Shown: one piece after another, positions 9,705-19,338 of the stretch
Numbering within the stretch: position 1 is the first letter of the stretch
How the letters are laid out: every line of letters starts with the position of its first letter
Origin: Thalassolituus sp.
GTDB lineage: Bacteria; Pseudomonadota; Gammaproteobacteria; Pseudomonadales; Oceanobacteraceae
Length of the DNA stretch: 64,000 bases
Direction: 5' to 3'
NCBI GenBank assembly: GCA_006212115.1
Contig: PDUK01000014.1
Location: 1 to 64,000, forward strand
Notes under the pieces: model-generated
The model's database searches: none
Told to the model about the DNA's origin: nothing
The model's input: only the letters and a program-made list of their open reading frames with translations
Translations under genes and position numbers: made by a program

Positions 9705-11635
9705 CACTGCCCTCGCATAAAGAGCTTATCAAGCTCGGACATGGTCATCTGCGTCCAGGTCGGACGGCCGTGGTTACATTGCCCGGAGCGTTCTGTGGCT
9801 TCCATGTCACGCAGCAAGGCGTTCATTTCCGGGAGTGTCAGTCTACGGTTCGCCCGGACGGAGCCATGGCACGCCATAGTGGAAAGCAGCTCATTACGAT
9901 GCGCCAGAATTCGATCAGATGCCCCGTGCTCCATCAGGTCACTTAACATGTCCGTGACCAACTGACCCACATTCGCCTGCTGCAGCAGTACCGGAATCTG
10001 GCGAATCATCAGACTCTCGGGCGACATACGTGCGATTTCTACACCCAGCTGCCGGAATTCATCAACGTATTGCTCGGCAGCGTCCGCCTCACGTTCACTG
10101 ACGTGCAATGTCTCAGGTACTAACAAAGGCTGACTCTGTACCCCTTGCTGATCCACCGCGACTTTTAAGCGCTCGTAGGTAATACGTTCATGGGCAGCGT
10201 GCATATCAACGATCACTAGCCCCTGAGCATTCTGAGCGAGAATAAAGACGCCATGTACCTGAGCCAGTGCAAAGCCAAGCGGCGGGATATCTTCGGCATC
10301 GGTCTCGGGCAGTGGCTGAGGTGTCGCCTGATTCAGTTGCTCGTAGCTGCGCAGCTGTTCGGCAACGGCGCTTTGTCCGGGGCGGTTGTCGGAAAAGCTA
10401 CCGCCGGACTGAAAAGCCGAGGCAGGCGACCCACCGAAAGACGAACCGCCCAAAGAGGAACCGCCCGAAAATGGAACTGCAGCCTCTGCGCCGTTCGCAC
10501 TTCCACTCACACCCCGAGGAGTTTGCCAGTCGAGGCGGTTCTGCCCCTGAAACTCACCCGCCTCTGTCCCGGTGGCAACCGGTGTGGCGTTATTTCCACT
10601 CCCCAGCTGTGCTTCCTGAGAGGGCTGCTCAGGACGCACATCGGCCAGAGCCCGGTGCAGAGAACGGAAAATAAAATCGTGTACCAGGCGTCCGTCGCGG
10701 AACCGAACCTCATGTTTAGTCGGGTGCACGTTCACATCCACCAGCTTGGGATCTAACCAGAGATAAAGGACAAACGCAGGCTGGCGTCCGTGATACAGCA
10801 CATCCCGATACGCCTGTTTAATAGCGTGAACAACCAGCTTGTCACGCACCGCGCGACCATTAACGAAAAAGTACTGCATATCGCCCTGCGAGCGGGAGAA
10901 GGTGGGCAAGCCAACCCAGCCTTCAATCGTCAGTCCCGCCGCTTCGGTTTCGATGTGCACGGCGTTATCCATAAACTGCGGATTCAGCAAAGTCGCAACG
11001 CGCTTTTCACGGTCAATAGTCCGAGTCGCCGGGCGCAGAGAATGAATAACGCGGTTGTTATGGCGCAAGGTGAAGGCAACGTCGTAGCGACTCAGGGCGA
11101 GTTTTTTCAGCGTATCTTCAAGGTGCGAGAATTCAGTCTTTTCAGTTCGCAGAAATTTCCGACGAGCCGGAGTGTTAAAAAACAAATCACGCGCTTCAAC
11201 AGTGGTGCCTGTCGGATGAGCAGCTGGGCTGACTTCCGCTTGCATATCGCGACCTTCCGCTTTCACCTGCCATGCCTCATCGGCACCTTCTTCGCGAGAC
11301 GTCAGGGTCAGGCGCGATACGGACGAAATACTGGCCAACGCCTCTCCACGGAAGCCCATGGTGCCAACGGCCTCGAGATCATCCAGCGTAGTGATCTTAC
11401 TGGTGGCGTGGCGACTGAGAGACAGCGGCAGATCGTCCTTGCCAATACCGTGACCGTCGTCCCGCACTCTGAGTAATTTTATGCCGCCCTGTTCTGCATC
11501 GACATCGATCTGCTGCGCCCCCGCATCCAGCGCGTTTTCGACCAGTTCTTTCACTATGTTGGCTGGACGTTCTACTACCTCACCGGCGGCAATCTGGTTT
11601 GCCAGACGGGGAGATAAAAGATGAATTCGACTCAT
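9704..11635 (-). CDS. mutL: DNA mismatch repair protein MutL
   Basis: MutL links MutS mismatch recognition to strand incision. The GHKL ATPase region is at the N-terminus ([46 protein letters not shown]). A low-complexity Gly/Ser/Pro/Gln-rich linker spans about 345-440, and the dimerisation domain follows. The C-terminal part contains [12 protein letters not shown], matching the DxHAxxExxxxE endonuclease pattern known in Pseudomonas MutL and absent from E. coli MutL, with Met replacing the usual Gln. It has 643 residues. The first codon overlaps the end of amiB only in a longer unlikely frame; the ATG at 11635 is chosen by homology. Confidence 0.97.
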   Translation of the reverse strand: MSRIHLLSPRLANQIAAGEVVERPANIVKELVENALDAGAQQIDVDAEQGGIKLLRVRDDGHGIGKDDLPLSLSRHATSKITTLDDLEAVGTMGFRGEALASISSVSRLTLTSREEGADEAWQVKAEGRDMQAEVSPAAHPTGTTVEARDLFFNTPARRKFLRTEKTEFSHLEDTLKKLALSRYDVAFTLRHNNRVIHSLRPATRTIDREKRVATLLNPQFMDNAVHIETEAAGLTIEGWVGLPTFSRSQGDMQYFFVNGRAVRDKLVVHAIKQAYRDVLYHGRQPAFVLYLWLDPKLVDVNVHPTKHEVRFRDGRLVHDFIFRSLHRALADVRPEQPSQEAQLGSGNNATPVATGTEAGEFQGQNRLDWQTPRGVSGSANGAEAAVPFSGGSSLGGSSFGGSPASAFQSGGSFSDNRPGQSAVAEQLRSYEQLNQATPQPLPETDAEDIPPLGFALAQVHGVFILAQNAQGLVIVDMHAAHERITYERLKVAVDQQGVQSQPLLVPETLHVSEREADAAEQYVDEFRQLGVEIARMSPESLMIRQIPVLLQQANVGQLVTDMLSDLMEHGASDRILAHRNELLSTMACHGSVRANRRLTLPEMNALLRDMEATERSGQCNHGRPTWTQMTMSELDKLFMRGQ

Positions 11636-11651
11636 AATTAAGGCTGAACCT

Positions 11652-12986
11652 TCAGGAATTTGGCAGGCGTAGCTTTTGGCCAACGCGTAATGAATTGCTG
11701 TTCAGACCGTTGAGCTTGCGCAACTCTGACATATTCATGCCGCTGCGTACGGCCAGTTCGGACAAGGTGTCACCGCTGCGCACCGTGTACTCGATAAATT
11801 GCTGCGCCGCTTTCTGCTGTGCAGCAACCAATGTACCGGCTGGCGGGTTGCTTCTGAAATAGTCTTTGATGCCAGTAAAAATCGCCCGAGCCATTTTTTT
11901 CTGATACGCACTTGTTTTCAGCTGACGCGCTTCACCCGGATTGGAAATAAATCCGGTCTCCACCAGAAGTGCTGGCATATCCGGAGATTTCAGCACCACA
12001 AAGGACGCCTCTTCGACGTTCTTTTTATGCAGCTTACTGATTTTCCCCATTTCCTGCAGAATCTCATCGCCGATGGCAACACTGGCTGTACGTTTATGTG
12101 TCATGGATAAATCGAGCAGCGTCATCGCCAGATGATCTTCACGATCGCCAATGCTGACCCCACCAATCAAGTCAGAGGCATTTTCTTTATCAGCAAGAAA
12201 GCGCGCTGTTTCACTGGTCGCGCCCCGATCAGACAACACAAATACAGAACTGCCGCTGGCACTCGGGTATTTAAATGCATCCGCGTGAATCGAGACGAAG
12301 AAGTCGGCATTCGCTTTGCGCGCTTTATCAGAACGCTCACGCAGCCCGATGTAGTAATCGCCAGTCCGCACCATAAACGGCGTAAAGCCCGGTTCATTAT
12401 CCAACAGGCGCTGCAGTTCTTTCGATATCGCCAGAACGATGTGCTTTTCCATCACCCGACCGGGACCGAGTGCACCCGGGTCTTCACCACCGTGCCCAGC
12501 ATCAATCGCGATAATAATGTCGCGTTTATTGGCTTCGTAGGATTCGGCTTTTTTTACAACCTCTGGCGCACTGACCATAGCTGCGGTTTGAGAACGTGCG
12601 AGATCCACTACCAGGCGATGATGATCCACACCTTCTGCAGGTGGTAGTGGGAAGCTCTTGAATTTCATCGTGCCGCGCGTCTCAACAACAAGGCGCAGAT
12701 CAGTTTGGTTACGACGACCACTACGGACACGAATGACATCGCTGGAATCCTCAGCGACACCCGCCAGCGAATTCATTTTCAGCGCGGCGTCTTTGAGATC
12801 AATAACGATGCGATCAGGATTGGTAAGCTGAAAAATTTTGTGTTCATGCGGACCGCTAAGATCCAGCACCAACCGGACGTTATCCGGAGATTGCCAGAGC
12901 CGTACGTCGCTGACATCAGCCTGCACAGGCAGCGTGCCGATCAGAACGACGAAAAGCGCGATCAGTCGATTGATTATTCCTGCCAT
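11652..12986 (-). CDS. amiB: N-acetylmuramoyl-L-alanine amidase with AMIN and LysM domains
   Basis: This zinc amidase splits septal peptidoglycan during daughter-cell separation. A signal peptide (about 1-23, ending in VQA) is followed by an AMIN domain (about 25-125). The amidase_3 domain begins at [17 protein letters not shown] and contains the second zinc His region SIHADAF and the catalytic Glu in [10 protein letters not shown]. One LysM repeat ([19 protein letters not shown]) ends the 444-residue protein. The ATG at 12986 overlaps tsaE by 13 bases. EnvC/NlpD-type activators normally control such enzymes, and an nlpD gene lies at 43990. Confidence 0.94.
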   Translation of the reverse strand: MAGIINRLIALFVVLIGTLPVQADVSDVRLWQSPDNVRLVLDLSGPHEHKIFQLTNPDRIVIDLKDAALKMNSLAGVAEDSSDVIRVRSGRRNQTDLRLVVETRGTMKFKSFPLPPAEGVDHHRLVVDLARSQTAAMVSAPEVVKKAESYEANKRDIIIAIDAGHGGEDPGALGPGRVMEKHIVLAISKELQRLLDNEPGFTPFMVRTGDYYIGLRERSDKARKANADFFVSIHADAFKYPSASGSSVFVLSDRGATSETARFLADKENASDLIGGVSIGDREDHLAMTLLDLSMTHKRTASVAIGDEILQEMGKISKLHKKNVEEASFVVLKSPDMPALLVETGFISNPGEARQLKTSAYQKKMARAIFTGIKDYFRSNPPAGTLVAAQQKAAQQFIEYTVRSGDTLSELAVRSGMNMSELRKLNGLNSNSLRVGQKLRLPNS

Positions 12987-13462
12987 TGTTCTGCCAGTTT
13001 CTGCAGTTGCCTGCCCCACTGTGCTCCTTTTTCTGTCTCTGCCTGCCAGTTGAGGATACGTGCCTCACCTACATCGTCAATATGAAAAGTAATATCGGCA
13101 TCCGGAAGCACACCGCGTCCCCGCTCTGGCCACTCAATCAGGCACAGAGTTCCATCGGTCAGATATTCACGGATACCCATGTATTCCAACTCTTCCGGAT
13201 CACCGAGGCGGTAAAGGTCAAAATGACAGACGCGTCCACCATCAAGATCGTATTCCTCCACCAAGGTGTAAGTCGGCGACTTAACCGGCCCATTGTGACC
13301 CAGCGCCTGTATAAAGCCGCGACTCAGCGTCGTTTTACCGGCGCCCAGTGTGCCCTCCAGAAAAATCAGGCCTCCACCCGTCAGTACGGTTGCCATTTGC
13401 GCCGCGAAGCCCACCATCTCGGATTCGCCGGTCAAGCGGAGTTGACTCATTTTCTCTACCAT
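12974..13462 (-). CDS. tsaE: tRNA threonylcarbamoyladenosine biosynthesis ATPase TsaE
   Basis: TsaE works with TsaB and TsaD to form t6A37 in tRNA. The Walker A motif GTLGAGKTT is at about residues 37-45, followed by SRGFIQALGHNGPVKSPTYTLVEEY, where the SPTY-LVEEY sequence is characteristic, and HFDLYRLGDPEELEYMG with the catalytic Asp. The 162 residues fit the family. The ATG overlaps the nnr stop (TGATG); an ATG four codons later is an alternative. A long upstream extension of the frame to 13681 lies inside nnr and is not counted. Confidence 0.95.
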   Translation of the reverse strand: MVEKMSQLRLTGESEMVGFAAQMATVLTGGGLIFLEGTLGAGKTTLSRGFIQALGHNGPVKSPTYTLVEEYDLDGGRVCHFDLYRLGDPEELEYMGIREYLTDGTLCLIEWPERGRGVLPDADITFHIDDVGEARILNWQAETEKGAQWGRQLQKLAEQWQE

Positions 13463-15030
13463 CAGTTCACCAATTGACGGATATAAGGAAGAAGGTCCGT
13501 CGCCAGAAGTCCACGGACGCCATCGCTGTCGGCAGCCATATCTGCGGCAGCACTGTGCAGACACGCGCCACGCACCGCCGCCTCCCATGGGGATAAGCCC
13601 TGCGCTAATAAACCTGCAACGACACCGGTGAGTACGTCGCCCATGCCGCCCGTTCCCATGCCCGGATTGCCGTCGGTACAAATCGCAAGACGTCCATCCG
13701 GTCCGGCAATCACACTGCCATGACCTTTCAAAATCACGACTGCATGATATTTTTCAGCAATAGCAGTGGCTGCGGCCAACCGATCGGATTGCACATCCGC
13801 GATAGTCGAGTCCAACAGTCTTGCTGCTTCTCCCGGGTGAGGGGTTAAGACCACGTCGCGCTCCGAGAACTCAGTTTGAGAGCCCGGCGAAGCAATAATG
13901 TTAAGTGCATCCGCATCCAGTACCACCGGCAGATCGCTCTGAATGACTTGCTGCAACAGCAACTCAGCCCAGCTTGTGCGGCCCAGTCCCGGACCGCAGG
14001 CGAGAACAGTAGCGCGCTCCAGCAGAGGCTGAACCTCTAAGCCCGAATTTACTCCTGCCGCCATACACTCAGGTCGGCGTGCCAGTACCACTGACACATT
14101 CTCTGGGTGCGTCGCACAGGACGTTAGACCCGCACCAACACGACAGCATGCGTCCGCCGCCATCGAAATCGCACCGCCCAGGCCTGCATCCCCACCGACC
14201 AGCAGAGCATGTCCGTTGTGGCCTTTGTGGCTGTTACGTGTACGAGGCATCAACAATGGCGCGTCTTGAGTCAGTAAGTAGTAGCTTACACGCTGAGCCT
14301 GAGCAGGGACCGCATCCCGCTCAACCTGCGAGAGAGCCAGTTTATCGAAATAGAGTTCACCGCAGACGTCTGGGCCGTCACAGGTAATCAGGCCCGGCTT
14401 CAGACCAATAAAGGTCAATGTACTTTCAGCGTTTACAGCACTGCCCATGATCTGACCTGTGCTGGCATTCAACCCAGAAGGAATATCGACCGAGAATACC
14501 GGCGCGGTGTGCTGATTCATCGCCAAAATGGCATCCGCAAACGTGCCTTGCACCACAGCATTCAGTCCGGTACCAAGTAAGGCATCAACGATCAGGTCGG
14601 CATCATCAGGCAGGTTACTGTCGAAGGTCGTTGCGACCACGCCTGCCGCTTCCGCCTCCGTCCTTGCTGGCGTTCGGGCTTGGGTTTGGGGTTGGGCTTG
14701 GGCTTGGGCTTGGGCTTGGGACAGTGCAGCACTGTGGCTGTCGACTTCCCCCAATGTCATCAACGTGACCTTCAGACCATCCTGTACAGCCAGACCAGCT
14801 ATAACCCAGCCATCACCTCCGTTGTTACCCACACCAGCGACAATGCAGAGGTGGCGTTTGTCGGGCCAACGTTTACGCATATGCTGGTAGGCGGCCTCAC
14901 CAGCCAGCTGCATAAGAGCGTAGCCGTCGTCGCCCATGCGCTCGATGATACGCTGATCAAGCGTCCTGACACCCTCGACACTGTCTATGTCGGTGGGTAG
15001 ATGGTCATACGCCGAATACGGTCTCTTCAT
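13462..15030 (-). CDS. nnr: Bifunctional NAD(P)H-hydrate epimerase/dehydratase
   Basis: Nnr repairs hydrated NADH and NADPH. The N-terminal epimerase half carries GVGNNGGDGWVIAGLA (about 66-81). The C-terminal ADP-dependent dehydratase half carries LTPHPGEAARLL and the motif GNPGMGTGGMGDVLTGVVAGLL. The 522 residues fit a two-domain protein, but residues about 105-120 are a QAQAQAQAQPQTQART-like insert encoded by a hexanucleotide tandem repeat. It is the first gene of the minus-strand run and diverges from queG; its start is 119 bases from the queG start. Confidence 0.95.
   Translation of the reverse strand: MKRPYSAYDHLPTDIDSVEGVRTLDQRIIERMGDDGYALMQLAGEAAYQHMRKRWPDKRHLCIVAGVGNNGGDGWVIAGLAVQDGLKVTLMTLGEVDSHSAALSQAQAQAQAQPQTQARTPARTEAEAAGVVATTFDSNLPDDADLIVDALLGTGLNAVVQGTFADAILAMNQHTAPVFSVDIPSGLNASTGQIMGSAVNAESTLTFIGLKPGLITCDGPDVCGELYFDKLALSQVERDAVPAQAQRVSYYLLTQDAPLLMPRTRNSHKGHNGHALLVGGDAGLGGAISMAADACCRVGAGLTSCATHPENVSVVLARRPECMAAGVNSGLEVQPLLERATVLACGPGLGRTSWAELLLQQVIQSDLPVVLDADALNIIASPGSQTEFSERDVVLTPHPGEAARLLDSTIADVQSDRLAAATAIAEKYHAVVILKGHGSVIAGPDGRLAICTDGNPGMGTGGMGDVLTGVVAGLLAQGLSPWEAAVRGACLHSAAADMAADSDGVRGLLATDLLPYIRQLVN
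14677..14722. repeat. Hexanucleotide tandem repeat inside nnr
   Basis: On the plus strand the unit GGGCTT (read as GCCCAA-type codons on the coding strand) is repeated about four times exactly, with imperfect copies to the left (GGGTTT, GGGGTT). It encodes the alternating Gln-Ala run in Nnr. Being a multiple of three, copy changes would keep the frame. Confidence 0.8.
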
Positions 15031-15149
15031 CGCGGATAGGCCTGCGCTTGTGATACATTGCCGGGATTATATAAGGCAAGGCACAGACCGGCCACCACTG
15101 CCATCGTGACCCAAGTCTACCGCCAAAACGAATTATCGAATCTGAAGCC

Positions 15150-16280
15150 ATGTCGAAGCCGCCGTCACACTCAAATCCGCCATCGGACAAGCCTTCCGCG
15201 CCCGATCTGACTGACGCTCAGCTTGAGCGCCTGCGGGCGGATATTGAGCAATGGGCTGAAGAAGCCGGATTCCAACAATGTGGCTTCAGTAGTGTCGACA
15301 CCGGAGAGCACGGTGCGCGCTTACAACAATGGCTGGATGCGGGCTACCACGGCGATATGTCCTACATGGAAGACCATATCACCGAGCGTGGGCCTATGCG
15401 TGCCCTTCCCGATGAGTTACTTCCGGGCACGCTCAGTGTCATCAGCCTGCGAATGGATTATATGGCGCCCGGTGTTGAGGTCGCTCAGCATCTGGCAGAT
15501 AAAAATAATGCCTATATTTCCCGCTACGCACTTGGACGTGACTACCACAAACTGATTCGCAAACGCCTGACGCAACTTGGGAAACGTATCCAGGGCGCGA
15601 TTGGAGAACTGGGCTTTCGCGCGTTTGTTGATAGTGCGCCTATCCTCGAACGAGCCATTGCAGAACAGGCCGGACTGGGCTGGATTGGCAAAAACACCAT
15701 GCTGATCAACCGTCGCGCCGGATCGTATTTTTTCCTTGGTGAAATCCTCACCGATCTGCCTCTGACACCCAATGCCAAACTGGAGCGCGACCGCTGCGGA
15801 CGTTGCACTTCCTGTTTGGAAATCTGCCCGACCCAGGCATTTGTTGGTCCGCATGTTCTGGACGCGCGTCGCTGCATTTCCTATCTGACCATCGAACTGG
15901 ATGGCCCGATCCCAGAAACACTGCGTGATGGCATCGGCAACCGTATTTTTGGATGCGATGACTGCCAGATCGGCTGCCCATGGAACCGGTTTACTAAAGC
16001 CACAGAAGAAAAAGACTTCACACCGCGGCATCAACTCGACAAGGCCACCTTGTTAGAACTGTTCGCATGGGATGAAGATACCTTTCTGAAAAAAACAGAA
16101 GGCATGCCCATTCGTCGTACAGGGTATGAAAGCTGGGTTCGTAATATTGCCGTCGCGCTGGGAAATGCGCCCAAAAGCATTGAAGTGGTCGAGATACTAA
16201 AACACCGCCGGGGGGCGGTGTCTGCGATGGTCGATGAACATATCGACTGGGCCCTGCAGAAGCAGGGCTCTTCACTCTGA
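15150..16280 (+). CDS. queG: Epoxyqueuosine reductase QueG
   Basis: QueG performs the last step of queuosine synthesis, reducing epoxyqueuosine to queuosine in tRNA with cobalamin and two 4Fe-4S clusters. The catalytic Asp161 sits in FVDSAPILERAIAEQAGLGWIGKNT. Cluster cysteines are in CGRCTSCLEICP (216-226), at Cys242, and in CDDCQIGCPWN (269-276). The 376 residues include an N-terminal Pro/Ser-rich extension of about 18 residues. It is divergent from nnr and convergent with the Dps-like gene with no gap. Confidence 0.96.
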   Translation: MSKPPSHSNPPSDKPSAPDLTDAQLERLRADIEQWAEEAGFQQCGFSSVDTGEHGARLQQWLDAGYHGDMSYMEDHITERGPMRALPDELLPGTLSVISLRMDYMAPGVEVAQHLADKNNAYISRYALGRDYHKLIRKRLTQLGKRIQGAIGELGFRAFVDSAPILERAIAEQAGLGWIGKNTMLINRRAGSYFFLGEILTDLPLTPNAKLERDRCGRCTSCLEICPTQAFVGPHVLDARRCISYLTIELDGPIPETLRDGIGNRIFGCDDCQIGCPWNRFTKATEEKDFTPRHQLDKATLLELFAWDEDTFLKKTEGMPIRRTGYESWVRNIAVALGNAPKSIEVVEILKHRRGAVSAMVDEHIDWALQKQGSSL

Positions 16281-16751
16281 TTACTGACGCATAGCGCGCA
16301 GCATCCAGGCCGTTTTTTCGTGCACACTCATACGACCGGTTAATACATCAGTCGACCCTTCGTCATCGGCCTCAGCGGCAATTTTCATTACCTCTCGGCA
16401 AGATTTCACAACCTGCTCGTGGCCCTTGGTGAGGATGTCTACCATCTCGCCAGCCTCGGGCACGCCGTCAACTTCTTTAATGGAGCTGAGACGCGCAAAT
16501 TCTTTGTAGGTACCCGGCGCAGCTACGCCCAGAGTACGAATACGCTCAGCGATATCGTCCACAGCGGTCGCTAACTCGGTGTAGTGTTCTTCGAACATCA
16601 GGTGCAGCTCACGAAACTGCGGGCCAGTGACGTTCCAGTGAAAATTGTGCGTTTGCAGGTACAAAGTGTAGGAGTCAGCCAGCACACGTTTCAGACCTTC
16701 AGCGATCTGAATACGGCTTTCTTCATTAATACCAATATCAATCTTAGTCAT
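16281..16751 (-). CDS. Dps/ferritin-like DNA-protecting protein
   Basis: Dps proteins form 12-subunit shells that oxidise and store iron and often bind DNA. The 156-residue protein has the inter-subunit ferroxidase pattern: His38 in [12 protein letters not shown], His50, Asp65 and Glu69 in [12 protein letters not shown]. The ATG at 16751 has AGGAGC upstream; a longer frame from 16781 adds only a basic stretch. It has no operon partner. Dps genes are often controlled by OxyR or stationary-phase sigma factor, but no site was identified here. Confidence 0.9.
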   Translation of the reverse strand: MTKIDIGINEESRIQIAEGLKRVLADSYTLYLQTHNFHWNVTGPQFRELHLMFEEHYTELATAVDDIAERIRTLGVAAPGTYKEFARLSSIKEVDGVPEAGEMVDILTKGHEQVVKSCREVMKIAAEADDEGSTDVLTGRMSVHEKTAWMLRAMRQ

Positions 16752-16850
16752 TCTTATGCTCCTGAGTCGTCGGTGAATCACTCTCTCAATACCATAGACC
16801 GAAATTGTGATAATTTGTTCAAAAAATCACTTTCATCACGAGCAAGTTAT

Positions 16851-17666
16851 ATGAACAACGATAAATTGCACGCACTGTTCAACGATAAGCTGATCTGGAT
16901 CACTGGCGCCTCCTCCGGGATCGGTGAACAACTTTGTTATGACCTCAGTAAACTTGGCGCGAGACTGATCCTGTCGGCTCGCCGTAGTGACGAACTTGAG
17001 CGGGTCAAAAATGCCTGTGCTCAGCCCGACAAGCACCTCATTCTGCCTCTGGATATGTTGCAGGAAGCAGACATCATCGCGGCTGCCGACAAGGTAAACA
17101 GCCAATTCGGCGCAGTGGATTATCTGTTCAATAATGCCGGTATCACCCAGCGCTCCCTGATTAATGAGACCGAAACAGATATTTACCGTAAGGTGATGGA
17201 GCTGAACTATTTCGCTCAGGTCACCCTTACCCGACAAGTGCTTCCCGGCATGCTGGCGCGAGGAGAAGGACATATTGTCACCACATCCAGCATCGCAGGG
17301 CTGATTGGCATTCCTTATCGTTCGGCCTACTGCTCTTCGAAACACGCCATCATCGGCTTTATGGATTCACTGCGTTCTGAAGTACACGATAAAGGCCTGC
17401 GTGTAACGACCCTATGTCCGGGCTTTGTACGCACTAATATCATTGAGACCGCCCGACGCGAGGGAACTGCTCAGGAAAAGGTCGAAGATACGGTGATTAA
17501 AAACGGCATGTCGGTAGAAGCTGCTATTGCTCAAGTCCTCGACGCAGTGGCCAATGAAAAAGAGCAGGTCGTCATCGCAGAAGGCAAGGAAGGCATGGGC
17601 CCCATCATCAAACGCTTCTTCCCCAGCATTATTTATAAAATGGTCCGCAAGATGGCACTGACCTGA
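16851..17666 (+). CDS. Short-chain dehydrogenase/reductase
   Basis: This is a classical SDR of 271 residues. The cofactor motif TGASSGIG is at 18-25, with the NNAG motif in YLFNNAGITQR, the catalytic Ser in TSSIAGLIGIP and the YxxxK pair in YCSSK. ARRSDELE after the second strand suggests NADP preference through its Arg pair (inference). The closest described type is the DHRS7-like membrane-associated group; the C-terminus is basic and hydrophobic. The ATG at 16851 is chosen because earlier in-frame codons run through the promoter region and the Dps gene. The stop overlaps the next start (TGATG). Confidence 0.88.
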   Translation: MNNDKLHALFNDKLIWITGASSGIGEQLCYDLSKLGARLILSARRSDELERVKNACAQPDKHLILPLDMLQEADIIAAADKVNSQFGAVDYLFNNAGITQRSLINETETDIYRKVMELNYFAQVTLTRQVLPGMLARGEGHIVTTSSIAGLIGIPYRSAYCSSKHAIIGFMDSLRSEVHDKGLRVTTLCPGFVRTNIIETARREGTAQEKVEDTVIKNGMSVEAAIAQVLDAVANEKEQVVIAEGKEGMGPIIKRFFPSIIYKMVRKMALT

Positions 17667-18628
17667 TGACGTATTTATCTCTGATCACCTCAGGCTTTCT
17701 CTCGTTTCTGGTTTCTCAAGCGGCATGGGGTGATATCGTTATCAGCCACAAAACCGCTGGGATGGAGTACCCGGAGAATACGTTAGCGGGGTTTGAGGCT
17801 TCGTTAAACATGCCCGTCGATGCCATTGAACTCGACCTTCATGTGACCCGTGATAAGAAGGTCATTTTGCATCATGATCCCGTTCTATCGTCATACAACT
17901 GCTTTTCTGAAAACGATAAGCAACGGTTAATCGTTGCTCAATCCACGCTTGCTGATCTAACCGCGCTTACCTGCCGCAATCACAAAGTAAGCCGGGATTA
18001 TCAACTACCTACCTTCCATCAGATACTGGAAGAATACATAAAAAGCGATCAATCCAAGGCACTGTATATTGAAATCAAAGTCTGGGATGAACTGATCGAG
18101 CATAACCCGCTACACAAAGGCCTCGTCATCGCTGATATGCATTACGACAACAAGGAAGTCGCTCAGCTCGTATTAGATGATATCCGTCGTTTTAATCTCT
18201 CCGGAAAAGTGGTTTTTAATACTTTCAGCCGGGATTTATTACTGACGCTTAAATCCATGCAAACTGCCGATGAGAACTATGAGTATGGTCTGCTTTATAA
18301 GGGAAATTATGCACCATGGACTCTGGGCATCATCGCTCTTCTCTCTCCACTTCAGTGCTACGACTCCTGCTGGAAGCCTGATTACAAAGAAGTAAAAAGT
18401 TGGCTTATCGAGCATGACATTGATTATTTCATTCCGAATTTTGCGCAACTCAATAACTTTCTTTTTCGCTGGAGTTACCGTAAGCACATTGATTCTGAAA
18501 AGCTCCCTTTTGGGATTATTCCGTGGACGCTGAATACCGAGGAAGAGTGGGAAGATTTCGAACGTTTCCGCTTTGATGGCATTATCACAGACGTACCGAC
18601 TGCCCACGCCAAGTATCAAGTTAATTGA
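17666..18628 (+). CDS. Secreted glycerophosphodiester phosphodiesterase-like protein
   Basis: A signal peptide (about 1-22, ending SQAAWG) precedes a GDPD domain, predicting a periplasmic enzyme that splits glycerophosphodiesters. The pattern H28-K, PENT (Glu37), ELDLHVT (Glu55, Asp57) and HHDP follows the GDPD catalytic set. The usual HR pair is HK here, so activity should be tested. The 320-residue protein is coupled to the SDR gene by a TGATG overlap, suggesting a joint role in lipid or polyol metabolism (inference). The pair is inserted between queG and orn, which are adjacent in pseudomonads. Confidence 0.82.
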   Translation: MTYLSLITSGFLSFLVSQAAWGDIVISHKTAGMEYPENTLAGFEASLNMPVDAIELDLHVTRDKKVILHHDPVLSSYNCFSENDKQRLIVAQSTLADLTALTCRNHKVSRDYQLPTFHQILEEYIKSDQSKALYIEIKVWDELIEHNPLHKGLVIADMHYDNKEVAQLVLDDIRRFNLSGKVVFNTFSRDLLLTLKSMQTADENYEYGLLYKGNYAPWTLGIIALLSPLQCYDSCWKPDYKEVKSWLIEHDIDYFIPNFAQLNNFLFRWSYRKHIDSEKLPFGIIPWTLNTEEEWEDFERFRFDGIITDVPTAHAKYQVN

Positions 18629-18648
18629 ACAACTGATTCTGACAATAA

Positions 18649-18673
18649 ACCGCGCCCACTTTTTGGGCGCGGG
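18649..18673. terminator. Hairpin between convergent genes
   Basis: A 9-bp stem, CCGCGCCCA with TGGGCGCGG, around a loop of five bases lies between the phosphodiesterase gene and orn. It has no long T-run but sits where both transcripts should end. Confidence 0.6.
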
Positions 18674-18698
18674 AAGTAAAGATATCAGTACACCGAAC

Positions 18699-19241
18699 TC
18701 ACGCTTTCAGGAAATGCTCTCGATAATGCAGCATTTCTGCAATGGACTCGCGAATATCATCCAGCGCCTGATGCGTGCCTTTTTTCTCAAAAGAAGAGAC
18801 AACTTCAGGCTTCCAGCGTCGTGCCAGCTCTTTCAGAGTTGAGACATCGACATTGCGGTAGTGAAAGTAGCGCTCCAGTTCCGGCATGTATTTCACCAGA
18901 AAGCGTCGGTCCTGATGAATGCTGTTTCCACACAAGGGGGATGCGCCCTCTTTAACGTGCTCACGCAGGAACGCCAGCGTAGCCAGCTCAGCCGCTCGGG
19001 CATCCTGATCACTGTCCTTAACCCGCTGAGTCAGGCCGGAATTTCCATGAGTGCGGGTATTCCACTCGTCCATAGCATCCAGCAGCACATCTGGCTGATG
19101 CACCGCGATCACTGGCCCTTCGGCAATGACATTCAGCTCGCTGTCGGTCACGATGGTCGCAATTTCGATAATCACATCCTGCTCTGGTTCCAGGCCCGTC
19201 ATCTCCAGGTCCATCCAAACCAGATTATCTTTCTGACTCAT
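18699..19241 (-). CDS. orn: Oligoribonuclease
   Basis: Orn degrades 2-5 nucleotide RNAs, including pGpG made when c-di-GMP is broken down, which matters here because several c-di-GMP genes lie in the window. The DEDDh exonuclease motifs are complete: [14 protein letters not shown], the second Asp region, and [11 protein letters not shown] near the C-terminus. The 180 residues are the family length. It is divergent from rsgA, as in E. coli and Pseudomonas. Confidence 0.96.
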   Translation of the reverse strand: MSQKDNLVWMDLEMTGLEPEQDVIIEIATIVTDSELNVIAEGPVIAVHQPDVLLDAMDEWNTRTHGNSGLTQRVKDSDQDARAAELATLAFLREHVKEGASPLCGNSIHQDRRFLVKYMPELERYFHYRNVDVSTLKELARRWKPEVVSSFEKKGTHQALDDIRESIAEMLHYREHFLKA

Positions 19242-19338
19242 GTCGCATTCTCGGTATTTAGGTAAGAGCTATCAGTCTAGCAAGTTGCACCAAACCCAGC
19301 CAACCGCGACAATAGCGATCTCAATCATTGGGTAATGT

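Noticed and set aside
12974-13681. Longer tsaE starting at 13681
   Set aside because: The extra 73 residues are Arg/Cys-rich shadow sequence inside nnr; the TGATG start at 13462 fits the family length.
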